Assembly (NCBI GenBank): GCA_948099385.1
Contig: CANUEZ040000183.1
Coordinates: 4,712,001 to 4,776,000, forward strand
Length of the DNA: 64,000 nt
Reading direction: 5' to 3'
Source of the DNA: Fasciola hepatica
Lineage: Eukaryota > Platyhelminthes > Trematoda > Plagiorchiida > Fasciolidae
Position 1 is the stretch's first letter. The number at the start of each line of letters is the position of its first letter. Below, in pieces: positions 22,801-34,432 of the stretch. Below the pieces are notes generated by a model. That model saw only the letters and a list, made by a program, of their open reading frames with translations. It was not told the DNA's origin and searched no databases. The translations under genes and the position numbers were made by a program.

Positions 22801-23360
22801 GCTGGTAAAAACGGTGGAACAAGAGAAGGAACTTTGATATCAGTTCAATTTAAGCTGATTCAGATGTTGGTATAATCACTGCGATGGTCGCATACACCGG
22901 CACAGCAGTAAGGAAACCAGAACAAAATACTCCTAGGCGGTTATGTGGCAATTAGGTGAAACATACTCTTCTACTTTGGATTGCTGTAATTCGTTATTTT
23001 GCCGCAGAGTCGAGTTTCATAAGCTCCAGATCGTTAACCTTGGCGCTTACGTTACGAACAGTGACTATCCATCATGAATATGATAATCCAGAGGACGTGT
23101 CTGGTAATGGTTCTTTTATTGCGCATCCTTTAATACAACACGCAAGAAGGCACAAGAAACCAAGCAATTCCTCATTTGCATTGTCAATTACATATCTCAC
23201 TGCTATTATAAGCACTACACATGCCCCTGATTTAAGTAGTACCTACATATGGGTGGACGTCTGTTTTCTGTGTGTGTAGTGTATTTGCATTTGAACCACT
23301 TCTTCGTTTGCGTGACTTTTAAATCTAACACAGATGCACTTTTAAATGCTCAAAGTCATT
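19811..23360. other. long unassigned stretch
   Basis: About 3.5 kb without a recognised domain, repeat copy or RNA gene. ORFs are short (at most 107 codons, 22956-23279) and lack motifs. A short histidine/threonine codon run near 20205 is simple sequence. This could be older transposon debris or intergenic DNA. Confidence 0.45.
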
Positions 23361-23441
23361 GGCCCCGCCAGAATTCGAACCCACACATGGACGCCACCCA
23401 CAATTTGGTTCCGCGCGCTCTGTCAGTTAAGTTACGAGGCA
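23361..23441 (-). repeat. tRNA-derived SINE head, family S2, second copy
   Basis: On the minus strand, an A-box-like TAACTTAACTGACAGAGCGC is followed by GGGTGGCGTCCATGTGT and a B box GGTTCGAATTC. Spacing and central words match 3158-3241. Pairing of the acceptor stem (GCCTCGT against GGCGGGGCC) is poor, so it is not called a tRNA gene. Confidence 0.6.
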
Positions 23442-23592
23442 AAAGCAAACAATGCATTTGTTTACTCTTTATACTTTGAGTTACTTTCTCTCTGAACACT
23501 GAGATGTGAGGATATCGATCGAATGTACTTAAGTAAACTGAAATATCGTCTAGTGAGAAGCCTCACGCCCATTGGTCTATTCTGTTCGTGTG

Positions 23593-23598
<6 letters not shown>

Positions 23599-23639
<41 letters not shown>
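23599..23639. repeat. (TA)n microsatellite
   Basis: About 41 bases of alternating TA. A short (GACA)n run lies nearby at about 23688-23706. Confidence 0.95.
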
Positions 23640-23642
<3 letters not shown>

Positions 23643-24739
23643 AAAAAAGCAAAGGAGGGATAGACACAAAGCATGAGTCATCTTTCAAGACAGACAGACA
23701 GACAGACTGGATGGCTGACCGACTGAGACTTACTTGGACTCGAACAGAACCAGAGTGGGAGAATAAATTATCCGTGTTATTGCCCACAAATGTAACTTTA
23801 AAAACCTCACGCCCAATCGAATAAGATTTGTTCGGTTGAAGTTGATGTATACCGTACCATTGCCACGACGACATGGGATGAGAGTGCATCTGTCCGTCAC
23901 TGACCCCAGAGAAATCAACCGTATCGGTTGTGTCGTTGTAGTCCACAAGCTACACGCAAGTAGTCATGGAGATCAAAGATTGTACGGGTTCGATGAAGTA
24001 TGAACGGACGGGAAGGTAAATACTGAACATCATATACAGCAAAAATATCAAAATCCCAGAGTAAAACTCTATAAATATGAAACGAACACCTTCTGGAAAC
24101 ATTATCCTGCGGATAGATCAGGCGTGTTTTTCTACCATGGCTTTTGCATACCACCATCCCAGACCGGTGGATTTGGTATTGTAGAGCATGCTCCGCGTGC
24201 TGAGTCCAAAAAAGAATCGACCCCAGTTTAGCACAGAAGCGAGGGTCGAACACGTTCACGGAGATCGCTGCATACTTAGTACGAGAGCTGCATACAGAAA
24301 TCAATCTAAGCAATGAGTAAAAAACACGCTGCAGTTGAGTTTGGTTCTGTTCGAGCAACTAATAACCTAAATCGAAAATCAAAACAAACGACGGTAGAAA
24401 AATGATTGAGAAAACTACAAGCAATGATCTCAAGCAGTTGAAAAATTTGTGTAAACAGAAAGGTGCTATAGATTGCGACGCCTCGCCACATGCTCCAGTG
24501 TATTTACCCGCTGATCGGGTGAATCTCTTCGACCCCGATCAGAAAGTTCAACAGCCGAAATCCTCAAGTCCACTGGTCAGACTTTTCCTACAAAACATTA
24601 CTTACTGGTAATATCACACTTCACTAGCCACTTTTATATCTATTGGAGAAGCAATTGCATAAGCAAAGCATAAAAAATTGGAATGCTGACAACTGAACTG
24701 TGAGGTCATACATCACCTTGTTCATCGATCTCATCCCTC
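23640..24739. other. unassigned interspersed DNA
   Basis: No recognised domain. The minus-strand ORF at 23915-24358 (147 codons) shows no family motif and may be chance. Confidence 0.4.
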
Positions 24740-24965
24740 ATCCATAAGCGTTTCTCATGAACAATCCGTTTTCAATTTTTTTTCTGTGACATGGCTGGTC
24801 ATTTTTACTCGTCTTCCAATCATACCCGCCTCAGCGAAAATGGAACAACGAATGATTCTATTCGAAGGGATATGCGCAACACAAATCCCACCCATCGTGG
24901 TAGTTTCAACTAATGATTTGTACTGTGTGTACCTAATACTCGTCACCTAACCTCAGCATTGCTAA
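24740..24965 (-). pseudogene. RTE-type LINE C-terminal fragment
   Basis: The + strand words GTGACATGGCTGGTCAT, CGTCTTCCAATCATACCCGC, CTCAGCGAAAATGGAAC, ATGCGCAACACA and AACCTCAGCATTGCT match, in order, the C-terminal coding region of the minus-strand LINEs at 26270-26470 and 51840-52030. Truncated on both sides with no open frame. Confidence 0.7.
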
Positions 24966-25964
24966 CCTTCAGAATGAAACAACGCTACAAAGATAACACA
25001 GTGCGAATATGGAACCTCATGTCAAGTAAACACATTATGCACCCTGAGGTGATTGTTCAGCAGCTATAAAGTGTGTGACAAAAGTATAATGCAACGAAAA
25101 GACGGGACGGGTGAAGCACAAATGTATCCGGCCAGCCGGACAACTTCAGTTGGTAAAGCGTGTACAAGGATTTTTTAGTTCTTTTTCCAGACCGCACTAC
25201 AACAAGATGGATTCCCTGCTGCTTGAGCATTCTAACTTTGTTCTAGCCAAGTGCTTGTGGCCATTCGGTAGGTTCTCTTGCACACCATTCCCGTTTCATT
25301 CGTCCTGTTGCCCCAATAACGGCTTGATCGCCGGTTCCCCATATGAGCTATCCTGCTGACTGTCTGGAATCCCACTGAGCTTCACCTATGAATCCGCAGA
25401 GCTCTTTTATTCTGTTGCGAGACACTTCTAACGTATTTCCTGTCCCTTCTTTTGCGTGTGATTCTCGACTAGTTGGCCCGATCCGTTTGACACTCGCTTC
25501 GCTTTATTGTAACAGTACCCCCCGCTACAATAGCACCCCACCTTTTCGTATTTTTACGAATATTTCCGGTTCTGTATCTGGCCACAACGACCGAAAGCAC
25601 GGCAAGATAGGACATGTCCAATTTCAGAGCGAAACTATGCACTCTGTACTAATTATATCAGAAAACGTAAAAAAACAAGGGTGACAAAAGTATAGAACCC
25701 CCTATTCCGGTGCGCTATCCTATGGACGAGTCCGCAGAACTAGACATACCACTGAGCTTAGCAACAAGATTATCATTTCGATCTGTGGATTTGGCCACTG
25801 ACAAATCCATGAGAACTGAGATCATGAGTCACGTGCACTAGACTACGTGATACACCTCATTAGCCTAGCCATTCATTCGCGTTGATTGCACTTATCCCCC
25901 CCCCCTACAGAACTCATACCGAATCGTGTTCGTGCAATGCCACACGGCAAGAACTTAACAGTAC
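24966..25964. other. mostly unassigned DNA
   Basis: Two words resembling the terminal repeat of the Tc1-type elements at 28 kb occur here (GTGTGTGACAAAAGTATA near 25070 and GTGACAAAAGTATAGAAC near 25681). Otherwise nothing is recognised. Confidence 0.4.
25665..25705. repeat. possible Tc1/mariner terminal-repeat fragment
   Basis: GTGACAAAAGTATAGAACCC resembles the reverse complement of the terminal region at 28720-28742 (GCGCAACAAAAGTACAGAAC). No transposase sequence follows, so this is at best an end fragment or a deletion derivative. Confidence 0.4.
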
Positions 25965-27355
25965 AGTTCAGTCTATTCAACCATTAACCTCACACTTCTA
26001 TGCTCTGGTTTCGGTTGCTACCTACCGGCAACGTCCAGTAAAGGGCAAAAAGAATGGAAGCATAGTGATTGAGATCCAAAAAGTCGAAGTACCAAGGGGA
26101 AATCAAGACGACAAGGAAAGAGTCCGAATGCAACTACGCCACTGACCGCGACACTTGGTCATATCACTTAGTGTCCCCAACCGTTTAGTAGGCGGATCGC
26201 GTGGACCCCAAGCTGGAAGTCTAACACGTCCTACTTGGCCAAGTCCACTGGTCAAGGTTTTCATACCTTTTTGCCATGTCATGGACTCACCATCTCGACC
26301 TAAGTTCCAATCACCACCTGCCTCAGAGAACAACGTACGCTGAGGAAGTCTATCCATGGGCATGCGTAACACACGTCCCAGCCACCTTAACCTGTTCATA
26401 TTCAGCACTTGATCCAGAGACTGACCTCTGGTTCCCAACACCCTACGCCTAACCTCAGCATTGCTGATGCGGTGTTCCCACCATACTCGAGCAATGCTAC
26501 GGAGACATCGATGCTCGAACGCCGACAGTCCTCGCCTATCTTCTACCCTCAACGGCCATGTTTCGGAACCGCATACAAAATGGACCTATCCACCGCAGTG
26601 TGCACTGTACCCTTAACAGACAATCGGATGTCGCACAGACGCCACAGATGACGGAGGTTGACAAAAGCCAAACACACCAGTATGCGCGATGGCACTTCAT
26701 CCGATATCTGTCCACCTGGTGAGATATAAGTGCCTAGGTAACAAAATCTATCCACTTCAGCTAGAGCTTCCCCGGCCAACACAAGGGTTGGTGTTGAGCC
26801 AACCCAATGCTGCAGCAGCATTTTACACTTTGAAGATGCAAAACGCATCCCAAACATTCCTATACTATTGTAAGGGCTATCTAAAATAGCTTGCAACTTA
26901 CCTGGATCTTCACTCAGAAGAACAATATCGTCCGCATATTCCAAATCAGACAGTTTACTGCCTGAACAAAGATCGACGCCACTATTCTCACACTGGGATA
27001 GGGCTATCTCAAGAATCAATTCAATCACGAAATTGAAGGGGAAGGGTAAAAGAGGGCAACCCTGACGAACACTTTCCGTGGTGAACTCGGAGGACAGATC
27101 GCCGTAAGCACGAACTCGACTTCGGCTGTTCGCATACAAGCATTGGGAAAGAGAAATAAGCTTCTCTGGCACACCCTTCAATGAGCGGCAACTCCAAAGA
27201 ACTGTGCGGCCAAGTGAGTCAAGCGCCGCTTTCAGATCAAGAAAGACACAGATTGTGAGCCTACGGAAGATGTGTCTGTGCTCTAAGATTTGCGGAAGAG
27301 TAAGGATGTGGTCGATACAACCCCGACCGGGTCTGAAACCGGCTTGAACCTAACA
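25965..27355 (-). pseudogene. RTE-type LINE, RT to 3' end, 5' truncated
   Basis: This is the best-preserved RTE RT of its subfamily. On the minus strand: GFRPGRGCIDHILTLPQ (about 27330), DLKAALDSL (first catalytic Asp block, about 27230), then an ORF from 27181 with VRQGCPLLPFPFNFVIEL (GxRQG block) and LEYADDIVLLSEDP (intact YADD, about 26930). DRFCYLGTYISPGGQISDE follows. After a frameshift at 26550 come FEHRCLRSIARVWWEHRISN, LRWLGRVLRMPMDRLPQRTL and RLPAWGPRDPPTKRLGTLSD. The 3' UTR (GGTAGCAACCGAAACCAGAG) extends to about 25965. The 5' end breaks off inside RT block 2 at about 27355, a typical 5' truncation. The endonuclease is absent. Confidence 0.88.
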
Positions 27356-27939
27356 GGTTTCGAGAAGGGGGATATATGCGCGTCCTTTCAAATGAGACTC
27401 AGTTTGCGTGAAATCGGACGAACGCAGATGAATCCCTCTAGTTTTCAATAAAATATGCTCTATATCGACGCTAAAAGCTTTGATCGGACTCAGCGCTTCG
27501 AAACGAATGTTACAAAGAATGCTCAAGGATGTGTCGTGAACCAAATACAAAAAATGAAGAGATACATACCCCTCATACCGCCACACAAGTACACGTAGCA
27601 TGGACTTAGTCTGAATGGACTGGACGTTTGGAATTATTAGTGGCATGATATCAGAAAAAAGAGACTATTTTCATTGGAAGAAACAACAACAGCAGCCAGT
27701 GATGGTTTTGGAAGCCTTCCCAACTAACGGCCCAAATTGAGCTAGTTATACCTGAAGGCATATGTGATTCGGTTGCATATACTCATATGATGGAGCAGCT
27801 TTTGCTCCCGCTACTGACCAGCGGACTACTTAGTCTGCGTTATATGATATGATATGATATATTATAATGCTTCTATTTCCCGCTCATACAACATAGAATG
27901 TTGACAAGGTCATGAAATATCCTGCATGAAGCCGATAAC
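27356..27939. other. unassigned DNA
   Basis: No recognised domain. The minus-strand ORF at 27350-27646 has no family motif. A short (ATATG)n run lies at about 27840-27860. Confidence 0.4.
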
Positions 27940-28335
27940 TAAACCCGACTGAGAACCTATGGGGCATGCTTGTTCGCAGGTGTACGAGGATTCCACGGTT
28001 TACCGGTCAACGAGTGAATTCATAACCGCTCTTGAGCGAGAATGAGTGAATCCTGATCAAAGAACAATCAGTGGTCATGTAGACAGCGTGCCAAGAAGAT
28101 ATATTAAGGTTCACAAGCAGAATGGTGGTTGTACAGGATTTTAAGGAGTAAGTGCTGTAGCCCAGTCGAGGGACGTCCTATACTTCTGCCTCCCTGTTTT
28201 TTGGCACATTCTGATTAAATTTGCTCACAATAAATTATTTTGTTGATAAATTTTATACTGTGCAACGTAATGGGTATTCGGTCGTTCCGATTAGATGTGA
28301 TTTCGTTAAAAATACTTTTGTCGCGCAGTGTATAA
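27940..28335 (+). pseudogene. Tc1/mariner-type transposase 3' end and terminal repeat, copy 1
   Basis: The sequence starts with PTENLWGMLVRR, matching the DLNPIENLW block that carries the last acidic catalytic residue of Tc1-type transposases. It then runs through decayed C-terminal codons to a non-coding end at about 28334 (TACTTTTGTCGCGCAGTGTA), taken as the terminal repeat. Everything upstream of the last motif is missing. The second copy directly downstream has the same order of parts. Confidence 0.7.
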
Positions 28336-28745
28336 AACGCTGCATCCTGAACAAACATTTGACGCAGTGGCTAGGCTGCGGCCCGGATCTTAATCCGATT
28401 GAGAACCTATAGAGCACACTTGTTCACCAGGTGTACCAGGATTCCATGGTTTACTGATCGAAGAGTGAATAATGACCAGGGAACAATCACAGGTCTTGTG
28501 AGAAATATGCCGAGAAAGTGTACCAAGGTCCTCAAGAATAATAGCGGCTTCACATGATTTTAAATGGACCACCTGAGGGATGTCTTATGCTTCTATCACA
28601 CCCTTTTTCGCATGTTCCGATTTAATCAGCTCATAATAAGTTATTATATCGTTCTGACCAGATACAGTTTCCTTGGAGAATACATAATGAGAAAAAGGCG
28701 GAAAATTGAGAGGGGTTCTGTACTTTTGTTGCGCACTGCATAAAC
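28336..28745 (+). pseudogene. Tc1/mariner-type transposase 3' end and terminal repeat, copy 2
   Basis: Positions 28370-28412 encode WLGCGPDLNPIENL, the conserved PDLNPIEN block with the final catalytic acidic residue. A stop follows, then C-terminal sequence (VYQDSMVY, later AEKVYQGPQE in shifted frames). The copy ends with GTACTTTTGTTGCGCACTGCATA at 28720-28742 (terminal repeat). It is a second, differently decayed copy of the same 3' region, in the same orientation and with the same truncation point near the PDLNP block. No intact transposase exists here. Confidence 0.75.
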
Positions 28746-29009
28746 ATTCTAACGCAGGATCAACAAAAGCAAAAAAAACATGCAGGGAAAACGAGCGTTC
28801 AGTATGACCTGCGTCTTCGTCCGTTGGTCACAATGTCGAGGTTTGTAAAGAATCTGGTAAGATACGGAACTTGAAAATTTGTACGTATCGATACTTACTA
28901 TTACTTTTACGCGACTATCTCCCGCTAGCGAATACGTCAGTTCCATGAATATTTTGAAAAGTATTCATGGAGATTCTGGGGAATATAGTACGAAGCGGTT
29001 TCCAGCACC

Positions 29010-29180
29010 GTATGGGACTGTTGTACTACTCGGTGGCCCAATCCGGAGCAGGAATTAAGTTGACGATACCTTATCCGGCCTTTTTGTTCGAAGATGCACA
29101 TCTAGCCCTTGCACGATCAAGTGCGGCCTACACAGCAGAGTTGTTCCAGATGAGCCAGTGGCCTGTTGTGAGACGTTCAC
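29010..29180 (-). repeat. RTE LINE 5'-region fragment
   Basis: GGGACTGTTGTACTACTCGG, TTTTTGTTCGAAGATGCA, TTGTTCCAGATGAGCCAGTG and GTTCACCTCTTCC match the reverse complement of 31970-32115 in order. That sequence lies upstream of an RTE endonuclease, so this is an inverted fragment of the same 5' region. Confidence 0.6.
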
Positions 29181-30097
29181 CTCTTCCGGAATACCGGGCA
29201 GGGTAGATTGGAAAGTTTTCCCTTGTAGCCGCTGATTCAGTAGATTTCGTCCGCCCATTCAGGAGTATCTACCTTCACACGCCGAACACCACCTTGCCGA
29301 GATATTTAGGCTCGTAGTTATCCTCAACCTGGTTTAGGCCACCTGTCTAGCGATTTGCCGGGGTGAGGCCGCTGATGCGTCCATCAATTTGGTGGAGCTA
29401 CAGGTGAGAGCTGGGTAGATGATGAAGTCCAAGATGGAAGATGTCCGAAGGGACACGACAGTCTACCAACTCAGAGGTGGTACTTTTCTTGGACACCCCA
29501 TACACACCTCAGATACTCCATATACCGGTACTTATTGCAAGTGCAAACACACTTAATAAGATCTGGAAAAACAGGCTGTGACTGGTCATCCAGTATCCAG
29601 GATGAAACCTTAAGACAGACTTCATGTTGTTGGAACTTCGTATATTGAGTGGGCTGATCGCGGGGAATCATATAGCATGGAAAAAATATTTGAATCATCG
29701 TATATTTAGCTTGAAATATTCAGCAAGAAATTCAGATGAAGTACAGAACTAGTGTGGTAAGACACACGCAAATACAAGATTTACAATTAAGTCGTAGTAT
29801 GTAAAATGTTGAACATTTGTTTTTCCGACAAAATAAAATGTCGCGGCACTTGGAGGGGTTCATCTTCAGGTTGAAGATGACAGGTCATTTAGTGAGTTCA
29901 GTGACTTTCAGTACAGGAGTGGGGTAATACAAGCAGCAAAATGATGCATGCCAGGGATTACGTCACTAGCATACTTCATAAGTACTCATATTACATAGGC
30001 GTGGAAGACATGCGTAGAAAGTAGGACACCTTGTGTGAGGGTAGGGTCCGACATAGTTCGATGGACGGTTTAGTCCCACTGGCAGACAGTGCGTCAG
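29181..30097. other. unassigned DNA
   Basis: The first 100-200 bases may be further RTE 5' sequence. Nothing else is recognised. Confidence 0.4.
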
Positions 30098-30262
30098 TAC
30101 CAGCCCCTATCGAGCCCACGAAATCACGGACGACAAGACAGTCGATCAATGGCGCGAATCAACAGACGAGACGAATCCTGCCAGCGGCATTCAAGCCTCA
30201 AGGCGTGGCCATTCACACTAACCAAACCAGTGCAATGTGTGCAACGCGTGGGCGTGTGTAAC
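30098..30262 (+). repeat. family R2, copy 2
   Basis: CTATCGAGCCCACGAAATCA, GTCGATCAATGGCGCGAATC, AGCGGCATTCAAGCCTCAAG and CAAACCAGTGCAATGTGTGC follow the order of the reverse complement of 34432-34285. The resemblance is looser than between 18.4 and 34.3 kb. Confidence 0.55.
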
Positions 30263-31594
30263 GGCAATCTATACATATTCTTTGTTTTTCACTAGTAAAA
30301 CTGAATGATTCTGAGGCGAATCTGAGTTCTCACTGGAGCCAGTGGGATAGTTTGAAACACCTGCTGTAGAAGGGAGCTTTAAAAAGGTTCGTTCGTAGCA
30401 CTTGAGGAATTCCTTTCCCATCGCCTGCAGCGGACATGGCTGCGAACGACAAGGGACAGTGCTGCATAAGCTCAACGCTTGATGGGCAAACATATTAATC
30501 AGAATCCACAGGCGACTGAGGTTAGCAAAAGATAAAACCCGCCTTCTGTATTCGTCAAGATACTTTATACAGTATCCAAACCATGAATCGTGTTATTTGA
30601 GCTTAAGGTAATCACTATTGCTAGCCGAAGCAGGACCAAGCGCTATTTTTGCTGGCTTGTTTTTTCTTCTCCAAGTTACCCAATATTTCCGGGGTAAGCG
30701 ATTCGATTTGTCTGCTGTTTTGTGGCAGTCGGGCTCAGGCGAAACAAGACTGTACCGACTGAACTGGGACTCGGTTCTGATTCACATTTCATTATCAGGA
30801 GATCCGAATAGTGAGAACGATATTAACGCTCGAGTTCAGGAAGGGCTGCACAGTCGTTTCTTTATTCTTGCGAGTAGAACCTAGTGGTGCACACCGAGCG
30901 TGATCCATCTGAGATTTAAACCCGGAGTGTCAGAGTACGAATTCCATGTTACCCATTCGTACTTCGTTCCCTGTTTGTGCATGAGTGCAGCAGATGGGGC
31001 ACAGTCCATCGACTCAATCGTATCAGAGGTCGACTGCACCACGTGGGATAAACGACAATCGTGACCTGACACTTCGAGCGGAGAGCCGCATTAGACCCCA
31101 ATAAGCCAGGTTTGGCAAAGCTATCTGACAACAGTAGGTTGCTGTTTGGTGCCAAACCGGCTCGCAGCAGTTCGCTTCACGTATGTGATATCTCCGTTGC
31201 ACTTGGATCTCCATTGAGAAAACATCAACAACAGAAGCCAATCGCTGTATGAGAAACAAATTGCTCACGTTTAACGGGTGGGCGCGGTTGAAACACTTAG
31301 CTTCGGGCCAACATATTGGTTTTTGGTTGATGTAAGTATGGGAACCCAGCCAATACATTGGGCTTCAGCTCACGAAATTACCTGTTTTATTGTTCTTCAA
31401 CAGACTGCACACGTGCGACTGCCATCGGAAGGGCACAGTCTCAAAATGCTACATCATAGCTCAAAGCATTGACGTGAAGTCACCTGTATATAGTTTGCCC
31501 CGGATATTTGTGATCCAGTCACGCACTCCCAGTTAGAACCCAGAAGATGCACACAATGTTGATGATTCACAAGAACCCAGATGAGAAATAGGCC
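30263..31594. other. unassigned interspersed DNA
   Basis: Several overlapping ORFs on both strands, none with a recognisable motif; no repeat copy detected. Confidence 0.4.
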
Positions 31595-33960
31595 TGCCAA
31601 TGTTTCACTATGGTCTGGGATGGGTCGGCTACTCGTCTTGAACGCACCCCAAAGTGCTCCCAAACTGTGCGTCTGCCATACCATCTGCTGAGGAAGTCCT
31701 ACTCATCACCTTCTCGTGGTGGAGATGTTCCCACTAAAGTGAGAGGACAAAAGCGAATGTCCGGCACTCTTCACCGGGCTGGTTGACTGATAGTCAGTCG
31801 AGGGGAGATGGCCAAATCCTGATCCCAAACCAACCACGGGTGATGTATGAGGCGTGCAACACTATGCTCATCGGTGTCTGTGGCGGCGGTGTGTAATGGG
31901 TACCCACGATGTCTAGCTTCATCCGAGGGGTGTGTGAACTGAGCATTCGGTCACCGGCTCCCAGAGGTGCCCAGAAGAGGCAAATGAACCACACAGTTGG
32001 CCACCGGCTCAACTGGACCAACCCTGCTGCCTTGCAGGACCTACTTGGCTGCTCAGAGGTTAGAGATGCATCCTCGAATAAAAGTGCCCACACTGGACCG
32101 AGCGACTGAGCAGCACAACAGCCCGCAACGTAAACAACCACGAAAGATCATACTAATATGATTGAATGCTCTCCATACGCACGAACGATCATTCTCCTGC
32201 ATCGTACTCAACTTGCTTTCCCATCTCACACGTCCCATCGTCTTTTCCATTTTTACACCCCACGGGTTCTTCGGTCTACCGTGCTCGCCGTAGTGCCACG
32301 GAAAAAAACTTGGCTATGTTCTCTTTTGTCCTTCTTCGATTAGCGTACGAGTTTCGCCGAACCTGGGAGACGCCGGGCCATCCTTTTTTAGTTTTGATGG
32401 CCTTTGCATTGCCTTCAATGAAGGAGCTGAAGCGGCGCTGCTGGACTGGATCTCAGTCGCAGTGAAACTCAGGGGTTCACGTAAAGTGAGCATTCGCCGT
32501 TCCAACAGACGCAATCTGTTCGCCATTTCGGCGTATGCGCCCATCCATTGCAGCCCAGATGCAATGAGAAATAACTTTTACCAAGAGCTCCACAGGTCAG
32601 GCCGATATCGTGATTTTCGCGGGAGGTCTGAATGCTAGAGGAACATTTAGGAAGTCCCTCAGGGCTATATTCGTGTCGCTCGGAAAAAGGGGAACAGTTG
32701 TTGACTCTATGTTCGGACGACCGCCTGTTCCTCCCCAGTACGAACTTCAGACGTTCTAATCGCCGGTACGCCACGTGGCGTCCACTCTGTTCGAATCAAC
32801 AGTGGACCCAGGTCGATCACGTCGCCATAAGCCAAAAATGACGGACTTGCATACAGGACTGCCACTCGCACTCGAGCAGCCCCTTGATTCCGACCACGCA
32901 TTAGTTTGCCCTAATCTGTCCATGTGCATCGCTAAGCGTTTTAAACGCACATTGCAACGACGGTTAGAATTCGATAAGCTTTCCGATCCATCTCGTTTAT
33001 CTATCAACCGAAACTACGCTATCAACTGGATAATGCGGCAGGCGCTCATCGATTGTTCTAGTGCACATCTCGGCCCAGACGTTTTCTAAGCTGATTTGCG
33101 ATTCACGGACAATACCATTGTCCTAGGGGACAGTCCGACTACCCTACAACCAAATCTGAATCGTGTAGTTTACTCCGCGAAAATCATGGGGCTAGAAGTC
33201 AATATATCAAAAAGACTACCTTTTTGGCTTGGGCTTCAAAGTTCACACAACCAACATATTTCAACGGCGAGCTAAGTAAGCACACGCAGACATTCCAGTA
33301 CCTGGACTCCACGATCTTTCCAAATGGCCAAGTTAAAAACGAAGTTAAAGTGTGAAACGACAACACCAGGAAAGCGTTTTCCCAGGTACGTAAGTAATTT
33401 TGGGTGCGAAACGAGATCAGTCTTCGAACCGAAATCTGCGTCTTCTGAGCCGCCATCCATCCCATATTAGCCTACGGTTGCGGAACGTGGCTATTACGCG
33501 TCGACGCCACCAGAAAGCCGGAAGCATCTGACCATCGATATCCACAAATGACCCTCGAAATGTCTTGGCGCGAAAAGATATCAAACAGCACGATAAGATA
33601 ACGAAGAATCTACACTGAAAGGCTGTCGGTATTTCTTCAACGGCGACGTTTGGTGTGGTTTGGCCACATCTTGCGACGCCCGAACACCGAAATCTCAAAA
33701 AGATTTCATCCGTTCCAGGCCAAGGTTAGCGGCGCCGCCTTAGACGACGAGTAAAAACATGGATTAGCACTGTCAAGTCAAACAAAGAGCGATTGGAACT
33801 CCGTTCTGTTTACGGTGCCCGTCTTTGGAACCAGAAGTGGATCTCCCTGTGTTCCGATCTCGCCTCTGACCGCCGTTCATGGGCAGGCGCAGTTCACGAC
33901 ATCTATGAAGTAGGCTCTTTCTCTCTCAAGAGATAGCCGCATGAAAGTAAAAGATCTATG
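31595..33960 (+). pseudogene. RTE-type LINE with 5' region, endonuclease and RT C-terminus, internally deleted
   Basis: A 5' UTR (31595-32115, shared with 3985-4465) precedes an endonuclease region: FAISAYAPIHCSPDAMRN (about 32520; AYAP block), degraded YRDFRGRSECRGTF where AGDFNAQVG is expected (about 32600), WTQVDHVAISQK (about 32805; QIDHI block) and DSDHALVCPNLSMCIAKRFK (about 32890; SDH block). At 33011/33012 the frame jumps to the middle of the RT (YAINWIMRQALID), losing the fingers and first catalytic Asp. DLRFTDNTIVLGDSPTTLQ (about 33090) is the palm, with FTDN in place of FADD. Decayed C-terminal blocks follow up to about 33940 (YEVGSFSLKR). The jump coincides with the left edge of segmental duplication copy A. 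Confidence 0.82.
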
Positions 33961-34284
33961 ACATCCTTCTAAGTTTACCTATGCCACCCCGGAATAGTAT
34001 ACTTCCTACTTTTTGTGAGATCCAGGAATCTTCCCTTTTCAGTTAAAGATGCAAACAAAACGGCTGCTCCGCCTGTGCTAACCTGAAGCCAAGATTCTGA
34101 AAAACATTTACTAAAAACATGAACAACGTTTAGACATCGACCGCAAAGGACCATTGTATGGGGCTACTCGTAGTAGGCACATGTGTAGTGCTGTTCAACT
34201 ATAGCTCTGGAAGAATGCTTCTTTGTCCGAGAACAATATCGTTTTATTAACATAAAACAATGATTATGAAGGGTGTTGATCTTT
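33961..34284. other. unassigned DNA within the duplication
   Basis: It follows the end of the RTE LINE and may include its 3' UTR. No motif was recognised. Confidence 0.4.
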
Positions 34285-34432
34285 GTAACCCGTATTTGCA
34301 CAAAACGTATTGGTCCGACTGGTGCGAGCATCTTGAGGATAACCACCGCTTGACATAATTCATTTCTCAATCTATCGATCCGCGCTAACGGTCGGCTATC
34401 CTGCGCTCGTGGTTGCATTGTCTCGAGCCTTG
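34285..34432 (-). repeat. family R2, copy 3
   Basis: Reverse complement: CCCAAGGCTCGAGACAATGC, AACCACGAGCGCAGGATAGC, ATCGATAGATTGAGAAATGA, then GTCAAGCGGTGGTTATCCTC and CAGTCGGACCAATACG. This copy shows the sequence that is replaced by a (TA)n tract at 18486. Confidence 0.7.
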
